Positions 50,223-58,914 of a stretch of DNA of 64,000 nucleotides are shown in pieces. How positions within the stretch are numbered: the first letter of the stretch is position 1; the number at the start of each line of letters is the position of its first letter. Origin of the DNA: Rodentibacter ratti (lineage in GTDB: Bacteria; Pseudomonadota; Gammaproteobacteria; Enterobacterales; Pasteurellaceae). Below the pieces are notes generated by a model. That model saw only the letters and a list, made by a program, of their open reading frames with translations. It did no database searches and had not been told where the DNA came from. A program made the position numbers and the translations under genes. Where the stretch lies: assembly GCF_002000485.1 (NCBI RefSeq), contig NZ_MLAJ01000002.1, forward strand, positions 310,001 through 374,000, given 5' to 3'.

Positions 50223-52415
50223 CTAGCTTAAATCCTGAGGATCCACATCTAAAATCAACCGCACTTGGCTATTTTTTTCCAAATTTGCCTGCTGGTAATC
50301 ACGTAATGCTGTTTGTAATTCTCTACGAGAGGGGTGCTGTAAAAGCAATTGCCAACGGTATTGCCCCGCTTTTTTGCTAAAGGGTGCAGGCAACGGCCCT
50401 AAAATTTGTAACCCTTCAATTTGCTTTGAATGAAAAAAATCTGCGATCCGAATTAAACATTCCTCAGCCTGCTCAGAATAGCGGGCCTGCGCTTTAAACA
50501 AGGCTTGAAAGCTAAAAGGTGGCAATCCCATCCCATGACGTAAACGCAACGTTTCTTCCGCAAATGCCTGATAGCCTTTCGCTAATAATGTGGTGAGTAA
50601 TGGATGATCCGGATAATGGGTTTGTAGCACTACTTCCCCCTGTTTTTCTGCACGGCCGGAACGACCTGCCACTTGAACATAAAGTTGAGCCAATCGTTCT
50701 TCTGCGCGAAAATCCAAGGAAAACAACGCACTATCCACATTTACCAAGGCAACCAACGTGACATTAGGAAAATGATGTCCTTTTGCCAACATCTGCGTGC
50801 CGATTAAAATTTGGCTTTTCCCTTGTTGAATCGCCTCTAAATAGCCTTCCAAAGACCCTTTTCTAGATGTGCTGTCTCGGTCTATACGTGCAACCGAATA
50901 AGTGGGGAATTGTGCTTTCAAGGTTTCTTCCAACTGTTCTGTGCCAAGCCCTGTGGTGACTAAATGGGTTGAACCACAATCACCGCATTGACGCGGAATC
51001 GCTTTCTGTGAACCACAATGATGACAACGCAACACACGTTGATGTTGGTGATAGGTATAAGGTTTTTCACAATGGGGACATTGGGCAATCCAACCACATT
51101 CGTGGCAAAGCAACACCGGGGCAAATCCACGGCGGTTGAGAAATAATAAAACCTGGTTGCCTTTTTCAAGATGATTTTTCATTCGAGCCAACAACGCTTG
51201 GGATAGCCCCTGTTGCACAAGCTGATTTTTTAAATCAATCACAAACTGGCGAAGTGCGGTCGCATTGCCGGCTCTTTTTGACAAAATCAGATGCTTATAT
51301 TTACCATTTTGGACATTATTAATGCTTTCTAAACTTGGCGTCGCCGATCCCATTAACATTGGAATATTCAGCTTTTGAGCCAACACAATCGCCAAGTCCC
51401 GAGTATGATAACGCCAGCCGTCCTGTTGTTTGAAAGAGGCGTCATGTTCCTCATCCAAAATAATCGCACCCCAATTTGCAAATTGGGTAAATAATGCGGA
51501 TCGCGTCCCTATCACCACCGCACTTTGCCCGGTTTTAGCTCGAAACCACACATTGAGCCGTTGGGTATCATTTAAGTGAGAATGGAGAACATCAATTTCC
51601 ACATTAAATCGAGCCTTAAAACGCTGAACAGTTTGCGGGGTCAGCCCAATTTCCGGCACTAATACCAACACCTGCCTGCCCGATTTCAAGATTTCTTCAA
51701 TATACTGCAAATAAATTTCTGTTTTGCCAGAGCCAGTTACCCCATCAAGCAACCACACATTAAATTCACGTTGAAACATCAATTGACTAAAGGCTAAAGC
51801 CTGCTGTTTGTTTAACGTCAGACGATTATCAATATTCACTAAGGGCTTATCACCCAAAACCGTTTGCCAATTTATCGGCTCTTTTTGAATTTGGATTTCT
51901 TGCACAAAATGTTTGGTTTTTAATGCCGACCAAACAGAAGCGCTAAAATCCCCCTCGCCTTTTTCCAAATCCTTTTCAGACAAACATCGCAAGGCTTCCG
52001 CCTGTTTTTTCGAACGCTTTAATTCATCATTCCACAGTGCATTTTTTCCTTCATCGGTGATACGCCAAAAAGTGCGGTCATTTTTCACCGCACTTTCCCC
52101 ATGACGCAATTTCACCGGCAAGGCTTGAAATAGCACTTCTCCCAATGGGGCTTGATAATAATTCGCCGCCCACCACAACCATTCCCAAGTCACAGACGAA
52201 AATAAAGATGTCGAATCTAAAGGTGATACAATTTCCTTTAATTTATCCTTCGGTATCTCTGTGGTTTCCGGCAATTCCACCACAATCGCCACTTTTTTCT
52301 GTGCGCCGAAAGGAACAAGTACGCGCGCGCCCACAACCAATGACACATCATCAGAAACCAGATAATCAAACAAACGGGGAAGCGGCACAGGAAGTGCGAC
52401 ACGGACAATTTTCAT
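50223..52415 (-). CDS. priA: Primosomal protein N' (replication restart helicase PriA)
   Basis: Recognises stalled forks and reloads the replisome. The 730-aa protein has the N-terminal DNA-binding domain ([20 protein letters not shown]), Walker [12 protein letters not shown], the DEEH box [13 protein letters not shown], and eight zinc cysteines in [14 protein letters not shown] and [19 protein letters not shown] chose the ATG at 52415 after AAGG; an upstream in-frame start at 52496 is not supported. It is divergent from trmB. Confidence 0.96.
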   Translation of the reverse strand: MKIVRVALPVPLPRLFDYLVSDDVSLVVGARVLVPFGAQKKVAIVVELPETTEIPKDKLKEIVSPLDSTSLFSSVTWEWLWWAANYYQAPLGEVLFQALPVKLRHGESAVKNDRTFWRITDEGKNALWNDELKRSKKQAEALRCLSEKDLEKGEGDFSASVWSALKTKHFVQEIQIQKEPINWQTVLGDKPLVNIDNRLTLNKQQALAFSQLMFQREFNVWLLDGVTGSGKTEIYLQYIEEILKSGRQVLVLVPEIGLTPQTVQRFKARFNVEIDVLHSHLNDTQRLNVWFRAKTGQSAVVIGTRSALFTQFANWGAIILDEEHDASFKQQDGWRYHTRDLAIVLAQKLNIPMLMGSATPSLESINNVQNGKYKHLILSKRAGNATALRQFVIDLKNQLVQQGLSQALLARMKNHLEKGNQVLLFLNRRGFAPVLLCHECGWIAQCPHCEKPYTYHQHQRVLRCHHCGSQKAIPRQCGDCGSTHLVTTGLGTEQLEETLKAQFPTYSVARIDRDSTSRKGSLEGYLEAIQQGKSQILIGTQMLAKGHHFPNVTLVALVNVDSALFSLDFRAEERLAQLYVQVAGRSGRAEKQGEVVLQTHYPDHPLLTTLLAKGYQAFAEETLRLRHGMGLPPFSFQALFKAQARYSEQAEECLIRIADFFHSKQIEGLQILGPLPAPFSKKAGQYRWQLLLQHPSRRELQTALRDYQQANLEKNSQVRLILDVDPQDLS

Positions 52416-52517
52416 AATCACCTTCAGGAAAAAATTTGGCGTATTATACGGGAAAACGAAATGATTTCGTGTATAATCGCCGGCAATTTTACACATTCAT
52501 TTTGCAATCTAAAAGTT

Positions 52518-53258
52518 ATGAAACCTACCTTTGCCGATCAAAAACGTAAAACCGTAGAAACGGCTGAATTTACCGAAGATGGTCGTTATAAACGTAAAGT
52601 ACGCAGTTTTGTGCTACGCACCGGGCGTTTAAGTGAATTTCAAAAAAATATGATGAACGAGCATTGGGGAGAACTCGGCTTAGATTATCAAACCGCCCCT
52701 TTTGATTTTGTCAGCATTTATGGTAATACCCATCCGGTGATTTTGGAAATCGGTTTCGGTATGGGAAAATCCCTTGTGGATATGGCGTATGCCAATCCTG
52801 ATAAAAATTATCTCGGTATTGAAGTGCATACCCCGGGTGTCGGTGCCTGTATTGCCTATGCCGTAGAAAAAGGCGTGAAAAATCTTCGTGTGATCTGCCA
52901 CGATGCCACTGAAATTTTACGTGATAGTATTGCGGATAATACATTGGGTGGATTACAGCTGTTTTTCCCCGATCCTTGGCATAAAGCAAAACATCACAAA
53001 CGCCGTATTGTTCAGCCGCACTTTGTCGATCAAGTGGTTAAAAAACTGGGTGAAAAGGGCTTTATCCACATGGCAACGGACTGGGAAAACTATGCCGAAC
53101 AAATGCTGGAAGTTCTTAGTGCCAATACCCATTTAGCCAACACATCAGCACAGGGGGACTATATTCCCCGCCCGAGTTTTCGTCCATTAACAAAATTTGA
53201 AGCGCGTGGACAACGGCTCGGTCATGGTGTCTGGGATTTGTTCTTTACGAAGAAATAA
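52518..53258 (+). CDS. trmB: tRNA (guanine-N7-)-methyltransferase
   Basis: Makes m7G46 in tRNA. The 246-aa enzyme has the SAM site [18 protein letters not shown] (near 73), [14 protein letters not shown], and the catalytic [19 protein letters not shown] (near 155). The first ATG that fits the family is at 52518; a longer frame to 52461 reaches into the shared promoter region. Confidence 0.96.
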   Translation: MKPTFADQKRKTVETAEFTEDGRYKRKVRSFVLRTGRLSEFQKNMMNEHWGELGLDYQTAPFDFVSIYGNTHPVILEIGFGMGKSLVDMAYANPDKNYLGIEVHTPGVGACIAYAVEKGVKNLRVICHDATEILRDSIADNTLGGLQLFFPDPWHKAKHHKRRIVQPHFVDQVVKKLGEKGFIHMATDWENYAEQMLEVLSANTHLANTSAQGDYIPRPSFRPLTKFEARGQRLGHGVWDLFFTKK

Positions 53259-53338
53259 TTTTTGATTTTATAAAGGCATCAGTAAAATTCTGCTGCCCCA
53301 TTAATTCCTCATAACAATCCAAATAGGAGAACCTCAAA

Positions 53339-53683
53339 ATGTCTAAATCTTACAATCAACGCCAGCGTAAAAAACTTCATCTTGCCGAGTTCCAAGAATT
53401 AGGCTTTTTGGTCAATTTCCAATTTGCCGAAGGCTCTTCAATTGATACCGTGGATGAAGTTGTTGATCGTTTTATCAGCGAAGTGATCCAACCAAACGGA
53501 CTCGCTTATGAAGGCAGCGGTTATTTACACTGGGAAGGTTTAGTATGCTTAGAAAAAATCGGCAAATGTGATGAAAGCCACCGTGAAACCGTGAAAAAAT
53601 GGCTTGAAAGCAACGGTTTACAACAAATCGAAATCAGTGAATTATTTGATATTTGGTGGGATTACCCGGCCTCAAAAGCTTAA
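53339..53683 (+). CDS. yggL: YggL family protein (DUF469)
   Basis: A 114-aa protein matching E. coli YggL, a ribosome-associated protein of uncertain function: QRQRKKLHLAEFQELGF, SGYLHWEGLV, and DIWWDYP at the C-terminus. AGGAGAACCTC precedes the ATG. It follows trmB by 80 bases as in Haemophilus and E. coli, and ends at a strong terminator. Confidence 0.93.
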   Translation: MSKSYNQRQRKKLHLAEFQELGFLVNFQFAEGSSIDTVDEVVDRFISEVIQPNGLAYEGSGYLHWEGLVCLEKIGKCDESHRETVKKWLESNGLQQIEISELFDIWWDYPASKA

Positions 53684-53700
53684 ATCCTTCTAGTTAAAAA

Positions 53701-53740
53701 AAACAGCATGAAACAGTTATCTTTCATGCTGTTTTTTTCA
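53701..53740 (+). terminator. yggL terminator
   Basis: AAACAGCATGAAA (53701-53713) pairs with TTTCATGCTGTTT (53722-53734), followed by T residues. Confidence 0.85.
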
Positions 53741-53789
53741 AAACTAATAAAAAATCGACCGCACTTTGCAAAAGAATTTCTTTATTTTA

Positions 53790-54827
53790 TTAATCCCCTA
53801 ACTCCTCATTATGGCGTGGGAAAAAGACAAATTCCCGGCATTGAAAAGTGACACTCACGGTAGATCTTAGGGGGAAATCTGTACTTGCATAAGCAATAAG
53901 ATTAATACCATTAATTGCAAGCTGATAACGATAGTACTGCCCTAGAAAAAGTTTATCAACCACAGTTCCCTGCCCTGCTTTATCCCGTTTAAACAAAATT
54001 TGTTCGGGGCGCAGTAACCATTGATAACGGCCGGTGGCATAGTCCATTTCAGGGAAAAGATGGTAAGTACCAATCGGGCTTTTAAGGCTTCGATCGGCTT
54101 GAATTTCACAATCGAGGTAATTTGTACTACCAAGAAAATCTGCGACAAAGTGATTGATTGGATTGTGATAAAGCTGGGTTGGCGTACCAATTTGTACAAT
54201 TTTGCCTTGATCCATGACGGCAATTTTATCCGCAAAAGCAAAAGCTTCTTCCTTACTATGCGTCACAAAAATTGCCGGCACTTTTTGATTTCTCAAGATT
54301 TGTTTAATTTCTTGGATCATCGCATAGCGAGTTTGGCTATCAATGTTAGAAAAAGGCTCGTCTAACAAAAGCAATTCAGGCTTGCAAGCTAAGGCTCTGG
54401 CGATAGCAACCCGTTGTTGTTGCCCACCGGATAGTTCGTGTGGAAAACGTTGTTCAAAACCATCCAGTTTCACCACGTTCAGCATTTGTTGCGTAACGAT
54501 TTGTTGTTCATCTTTTGTCAATTTAGCCAACCCAAATTGAATATTTTCCGCAACGGTTAAATGTGGAAAAAGTGCATAATCTTGAAAAATCAAACCGATT
54601 TTACGCTGTTCCACAGGCATTGAGTTTATCACCTTCCCGGCCAGTTTTACTGAGCCTTGCGAACTCGGAATTAAACCTGCAATCGCTTTGAGTAAGGTTG
54701 TCTTACCGCAACCGCTTGCACCGAGTAAACAGACAATCTCATTTTCTTCAACGTCAAGATCAAGGGATTTTAAAATCTGATTCTGTCCAAACTTGCAGCT
54801 CAGTTGCTGCACTTCAAGTAATTTCAT
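53790..54827 (-). CDS. fbpC: Ferric iron ABC transporter ATP-binding protein
   Basis: Energises ferric ion import. The 345-aa ATPase has Walker A GASGCGKTTLL (near 33), signature LSGGQQQRVAIARAL, Walker B LLLLDEPF, and an accessory TOBE-type C-terminal domain. It abuts fbpB with no spacer (its ATG directly precedes the fbpB stop on the other side), so the two are translated together. Confidence 0.92.
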   Translation of the reverse strand: MKLLEVQQLSCKFGQNQILKSLDLDVEENEIVCLLGASGCGKTTLLKAIAGLIPSSQGSVKLAGKVINSMPVEQRKIGLIFQDYALFPHLTVAENIQFGLAKLTKDEQQIVTQQMLNVVKLDGFEQRFPHELSGGQQQRVAIARALACKPELLLLDEPFSNIDSQTRYAMIQEIKQILRNQKVPAIFVTHSKEEAFAFADKIAVMDQGKIVQIGTPTQLYHNPINHFVADFLGSTNYLDCEIQADRSLKSPIGTYHLFPEMDYATGRYQWLLRPEQILFKRDKAGQGTVVDKLFLGQYYRYQLAINGINLIAYASTDFPLRSTVSVTFQCREFVFFPRHNEELGD

Positions 54828-56477
54828 TTAACGCTCTTTTTGTGATTGAGAAATCAGCGAACGAGTGAGCCAAATCACTGGGATTAACCCGACCAATACC
54901 AAGACAATTGCCGGCATCGCCGCCCGCTCTAGCTGTTCGTCCGAAGTAAAAGTAAAAACGTAAGTTGCAAGCGTATCAAAATTGAAAGGACGCAGTAACA
55001 GTGAGGCATTGAGCTCTTTCATACTTTCAATAAAAACCATTAAGGCTGCGGTAATAATCCCCTTTGAAATCAATGGAATATGAATATGCTTAAACATTTT
55101 TGCCCCACTTTTCCCCATGGTTTGACTTGCCATATCCAATGTAGGGGAAACCCTTTCTAAACAAGCACCAAGACTTCCGATTGCCATAGCCAAAAAACGA
55201 ATAGTATAAGCCAACACTAACGCAAATATCGAGCCGGAGAAAATCAGCCCGACAGGTTTTAATTCTAGAGATTTGAGTAGGTTATGTAACTGATGATCAG
55301 CAAAACTCAGTGGTGAAAGCAAGCCAATCGCTAACACCGTCCCCGGAATTGCATAACCGAAACTGGATAAACCGAGTGATAATCGGGCTATTTTACTAAA
55401 AAACCGACTATCTTTGGAAAGCCTGTAAGCAAAATGCAATAAAAGAGCAATACTAACCGTCGTGATAGCAGCAAGAGATGAGACTTTCAAACTATTCATG
55501 GCAAATTTGACAAAATCTAAATTCCACGACTGCTCAAAATAATCTATCGACCAAAAAATCAATCGCCCAAATGGAATAAAAAATGCCATTGCCAACAGGC
55601 CCCAACACCATACCAATGCCAAACCACAACGCCATCCTGTTAGCGTTCTAAAATGCGTTTTCTTTTCATAACCACGTTGATAGCTTTTCTGCTTGCGACG
55701 GCTATATTGTTCAAGGCTGATAAACAAAAAAATCATCAGCAGCATAAAAATCGAGATACGGCTTGCAGTGCCAAGATCGTGGAAACTCAGCCAAGAATCG
55801 TAGATTGCAGTGGTCAATGTGGGAAGTGCAAAATAAGCGACAGTGCCGAAATCCCCCAAGGTTTCCATTGCAACTAATGCCATACCTACCGCAATAGCGG
55901 GACGAATAAGCGGAAAAGTTACACGACGAAAAATTTGGAGAGGGGTTGCGCCAAGCATTTTGGCACTATGTTGCAAATTTTCTGACTGTTCCAAAAATGC
56001 AACCCGCACAAGGAGAAAAATATAAGGATAGAGTACCAAGGCGAGAACAAAACAAGCACCGTAAAGCGTTCTAATTTGGGGAAACCAGTAGTCACGTGGC
56101 GTTTGCCAGCCGAAAATACTACGTAATAATGACTGAAGTGCCCCCGAATAATCAAGTAAATCCGTATAAAGATAAGCGATTAAATAAGCCGGCATAGCAA
56201 GAGGTAAGCAAAGCAACCACTGTAATGAACGTTGCCCCCAAAACTGAAAATTCGCCACCAACCATGCAGAGGGTAATGCAAAAAATAATGCCAGTGCGAC
56301 AGTACCAATCACTAACAATAAGGAGTTAATCACATAGCGACCAAGCATCGTGTTCCAAAGATGAATAAGATTATCCATCTCACCATTCAGAGCATGGTAA
56401 GTGATCGCCAATAATGGTAACAGAATGAAAAGTGCGGTTAAAATCGCAAACAGTTTCCAAGATAGGTTACGGGTCAT
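54828..56477 (-). CDS. fbpB: Ferric iron ABC transporter permease
   Basis: A 549-aa inner membrane permease in which two homologous halves are fused, with twelve predicted helices. Both ATPase-contact EAA loops are visible: LGATPLQIFRRVTFPLIRPA and MGKSGAKMFKHIHIPLISKG. This matches the FbpB/HitB/SfuB group. A gap of 189 bases with a hairpin separates it from fbpA. Confidence 0.92.
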   Translation of the reverse strand: MTRNLSWKLFAILTALFILLPLLAITYHALNGEMDNLIHLWNTMLGRYVINSLLLVIGTVALALFFALPSAWLVANFQFWGQRSLQWLLCLPLAMPAYLIAYLYTDLLDYSGALQSLLRSIFGWQTPRDYWFPQIRTLYGACFVLALVLYPYIFLLVRVAFLEQSENLQHSAKMLGATPLQIFRRVTFPLIRPAIAVGMALVAMETLGDFGTVAYFALPTLTTAIYDSWLSFHDLGTASRISIFMLLMIFLFISLEQYSRRKQKSYQRGYEKKTHFRTLTGWRCGLALVWCWGLLAMAFFIPFGRLIFWSIDYFEQSWNLDFVKFAMNSLKVSSLAAITTVSIALLLHFAYRLSKDSRFFSKIARLSLGLSSFGYAIPGTVLAIGLLSPLSFADHQLHNLLKSLELKPVGLIFSGSIFALVLAYTIRFLAMAIGSLGACLERVSPTLDMASQTMGKSGAKMFKHIHIPLISKGIITAALMVFIESMKELNASLLLRPFNFDTLATYVFTFTSDEQLERAAMPAIVLVLVGLIPVIWLTRSLISQSQKER

Positions 56478-56583
56478 TTTTATTTAAATTATTTTCCCAT
56501 ACGGACCGTATGATTTAGTAAGCCTAGCAAACATAATTAGTACTAAAGGTATGCTTTATTAAGAATAAAGTATTTTAGACACT

Positions 56584-56645
56584 AAAACGAGCTTTAACAA
56601 ATTTTCAGATAATACCTTATCCTTTGTAAAAAGCTCGTTTTATTT
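56584..56645 (-). terminator. Hairpin between fbpA and fbpB (possible partial terminator)
   Basis: AAAACGAGCTTT (56584-56595) is the exact complement of AAAGCTCGTTTT (56630-56641), with a long A/T-rich loop. It may lower transcription of fbpBC relative to fbpA. Confidence 0.55.
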
Positions 56646-56666
56646 TAATTAAAGAAAGTCTAATAA

Positions 56667-57683
56667 TTAAAATTCATCAAATTTCACTTCATCAACTAAT
56701 TTCAAGGCTTTCTCATAATTTTTTGCGATAGTTTCCAATTTTAAGGTATCCGGTGTGAATGTTCCCCAACCTTTCACTAATTCAGAAGGTTCAACACCCG
56801 GTTTTACCGGATACTCATGGTTAAGCTGGGCATAAAGTTTTTGGGCTTTTTCACCACTTAAATATTCCACGAGTTTTACGGCATTTTCTTTATTCGGTGA
56901 ATGTTTTGCCAATGCCACACCACTGATATTAACATGCGTACCGTGTTTGCCGGCTGGGAAGTTAATCACCGCAGATTCAGCCCAAGCTTTTTGTTTTTCA
57001 TCATCTAACATTTTACCGTAGTAATAACTGTTGCCTAATGAATAATCGCAAATCCCCTCTTTGATTGCTTTTACTTGATCGCGGTCACCACCTTGAGGTT
57101 TTTGTGCAAGATTCGCTTTTAACCCCTCTAAAAAGGCCTTAGTTTTTGCTTCGCCATAGTGTTCAATCATTGAAGCAAAAAGTGAAACGTTATAGGAATT
57201 TTTACCTGAACGCACGCATACTTTACCTTTGAACTCCGGTTTGGCTAAATCTAAATAATCAAAATCAGCAGGTAATTTCCCTACTCGGTCTTTAGATGAA
57301 TAAATGACACGTGCACGAGTTGTTAAACCATACCATTTGCCATCTGAATCACGATATTGCGCAGGAATATTTTCATCTAAAACCTTAGAGGTAAACGGCT
57401 GTGCTAAACCTTCATTGACGATCTGCATCACGCGTGAAATATCCACTGTCAATAACACATCTGCAGGGCTTAACTCACCTTCTTGTTTAACCCGTTCAAC
57501 TAAACCTTTATCGGCAAAAATGACATTCACCTTAATGCCGGTCTCTTTTTCAAAGTCCTTAAGCATTGGTTCAATGAGATAAGGTTGACGATAAGAGTAA
57601 ACATTCACTTCATGTGCTGCAAATGCGGAAGTTGAAAGCACTGCAGAAAGAGATAATGCAAGTGTCGTGAGGGATTTTTTCAT
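56667..57683 (-). CDS. fbpA: Periplasmic ferric iron-binding protein
   Basis: Captures Fe(III) for the FbpBC permease. The 338-aa precursor has a signal peptide cleaved after SAFA (about 22). The mature start HEVNVYSYRQPYLIEPMLKDF is like that of the Mannheimia FbpA/FutA class. The tyrosines in SGKNSYNVSLF and LGNSYYYGKML fit the tyrosine-rich iron site of this class. It is first in the operon, behind a Fur-like box and a good promoter. Confidence 0.92.
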   Translation of the reverse strand: MKKSLTTLALSLSAVLSTSAFAAHEVNVYSYRQPYLIEPMLKDFEKETGIKVNVIFADKGLVERVKQEGELSPADVLLTVDISRVMQIVNEGLAQPFTSKVLDENIPAQYRDSDGKWYGLTTRARVIYSSKDRVGKLPADFDYLDLAKPEFKGKVCVRSGKNSYNVSLFASMIEHYGEAKTKAFLEGLKANLAQKPQGGDRDQVKAIKEGICDYSLGNSYYYGKMLDDEKQKAWAESAVINFPAGKHGTHVNISGVALAKHSPNKENAVKLVEYLSGEKAQKLYAQLNHEYPVKPGVEPSELVKGWGTFTPDTLKLETIAKNYEKALKLVDEVKFDEF

Positions 57684-57722
57684 TGGACTTTCTCCATATG
57701 GGTAGGTTTATTATTCGGCAAG

Positions 57723-57751
57723 ATTCTAAAAGGTTATCCAATCACCGTCAA
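57723..57751 (-). promoter_or_regulatory. fbpABC promoter
   Basis: On the minus strand, TTGACG (57746-57751) and TAGAAT (57723-57728) are 17 bases apart, about 40 bases before fbpA. Confidence 0.75.
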
Positions 57752-57768
57752 TAAGAATTATTATTATT
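57750..57768 (-). promoter_or_regulatory. Fur box of fbpABC
   Basis: AATAAGAATTATTATTATT, read on the minus strand, matches 14 of 19 bases of GATAATGATAATCATTATC and touches the -35 element. Confidence 0.65.
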
Positions 57769-57882
57769 TAGTAACTTTAAGAGTATTTTTTATAATATAT
57801 CGCCTTCAATTATGTCCCCAAAAGGATGCTATCCATCTTTATAAAAAGATTCTAAAAAAAATCAACAACTAACCTTCTTTTC

Positions 57883-57896
57883 TTGATCTAACACAA
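57883..57896 (+). promoter_or_regulatory. Possible FNR site upstream of the nap operon
   Basis: TTGATCTAACACAA matches 8 of 10 defined bases of the FNR box, 115 bases before napF. FNR control is known for nap in E. coli. Confidence 0.4.
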
Positions 57897-57939
57897 CAAA
57901 AGTTCAACTCTTTATCAATCTACCTCTTTTTGGTAGTTT

Positions 57940-57962
57940 ATCTATTGTAATCACAATTAGAT
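57940..57962. promoter_or_regulatory. Dyad in the nap leader region
   Basis: ATCTATTGT and ACAATTAGAT form an almost perfect inverted repeat around AATC. The regulator is unknown. Elsewhere in 57769-58010 I see no gene. Confidence 0.35.
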
Positions 57963-58010
57963 AATCCTCTATCCAGATAAGGTATAGATTTATTCACGAA
58001 GGTAAACTAA

Positions 58011-58559
58011 ATGAGCGTTAAGAACTTACCCCGCAGGCAGTTTTTACGAGGTAAATTTTTAGCATCATTACACACTGAAAACGAACAAAAACAAGGCGTT
58101 GAGGGAATTCTTCCTCCATGGTCCGTTGCCAATAACGAATTTATTGAACAATGTACACGCTGTGGTGATTGCTTGTCAGTTTGCGAAACTAAAATTTTAG
58201 TGAAAGGTGATGGGGGTTTTCCGGAGGTTCAGTTTGACAACGGTGAATGTACTTTTTGTAGAAAATGCGTGGAAATTTGTCAACAACCGATTTTCCGTCC
58301 ATCAAATGAACAACCTTGGTCACATAAAATTGAAATTAGTGAGAATTGTTTAACACAACGAAGTATTGAATGTCGTTCATGTCAAGACAGCTGTCCTGTA
58401 AGTTCCATTTATTTTCGTTTCCAAATAGGTAGTGTGGCGCAACCTTTTGTAAATCTAGATACTTGTAATGGCTGTGGTGCTTGTTTACAAAATTGCCCTG
58501 TTAATGCCATAAAAATTAATCATCTAAAACATAATGAAGAAAAAAAATTTAGTAGCTAA
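58011..58559 (+). CDS. napF: Ferredoxin-type protein NapF
   Basis: Cytoplasmic iron-sulfur protein that assists NapA maturation. The 182-aa protein has four cysteine groups: CTRCGDCLSVC (near 45), CTFCRKCVEIC (near 82), CRSCQDSC (near 124), and CNGCGACLQNCP (near 157). The family usually carries three [4Fe-4S] clusters. The N-terminus NLPRRQFLRGK has an RR pair without a signal peptide. It overlaps napD by 26 bases. Confidence 0.94.
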   Translation: MSVKNLPRRQFLRGKFLASLHTENEQKQGVEGILPPWSVANNEFIEQCTRCGDCLSVCETKILVKGDGGFPEVQFDNGECTFCRKCVEICQQPIFRPSNEQPWSHKIEISENCLTQRSIECRSCQDSCPVSSIYFRFQIGSVAQPFVNLDTCNGCGACLQNCPVNAIKINHLKHNEEKKFSS

Positions 58560-58815
58560 AGATATACAGGATTGGCATGTGGTCGGCTTGATAGTACAAG
58601 CCAATCCTAAAAAAATGGCGGCAATTCAGACCGCACTTTTGGAAATTGAGCATACCGAAATACCGACATTTGATGAGAAAATGGGTAAATTGGTTGTAGT
58701 GATGCAATCTCATGATCAGCATGTTCTGCTTGATAATATGGAAAGCGTGAACAACATTGATGGTGTAATTAACGTATCACTGATCTATCACGAACAGGAT
58801 GAACAGAAAAAATAA
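58534..58815 (+). CDS. napD: NapA maturation chaperone NapD
   Basis: A 93-aa cytoplasmic chaperone that binds the Tat signal of NapA until cofactor insertion is complete. DWHVVGLIVQANPKKMAAIQ, a ferredoxin-like fold and GVINVSLIYHEQDE fit the family. It starts within the end of napF and lies 99 bases before napA. Confidence 0.93.
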   Translation: MKKKNLVAKDIQDWHVVGLIVQANPKKMAAIQTALLEIEHTEIPTFDEKMGKLVVVMQSHDQHVLLDNMESVNNIDGVINVSLIYHEQDEQKK

Positions 58816-58914
58816 TCTATTTTTGTATATTTATTGTTCCGCAGCAGCAGAACATTCATCCTTAAAAATATAAACTTAATTTTGAAAATCAACGTGTAAT
58901 GTGGGGGAAACGCG

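Noticed and set aside
52711..52989. A 92-codon minus-strand frame inside trmB
   Set aside because: Shadow of trmB; no ribosome site or family resemblance.
57921..57935. A NarP/NarL-like heptamer pair (TACCTCTTTTTGGTA) before napF
   Set aside because: Spacing is 7-1-7 rather than 7-2-7 and the second half mismatches, so it was not called.
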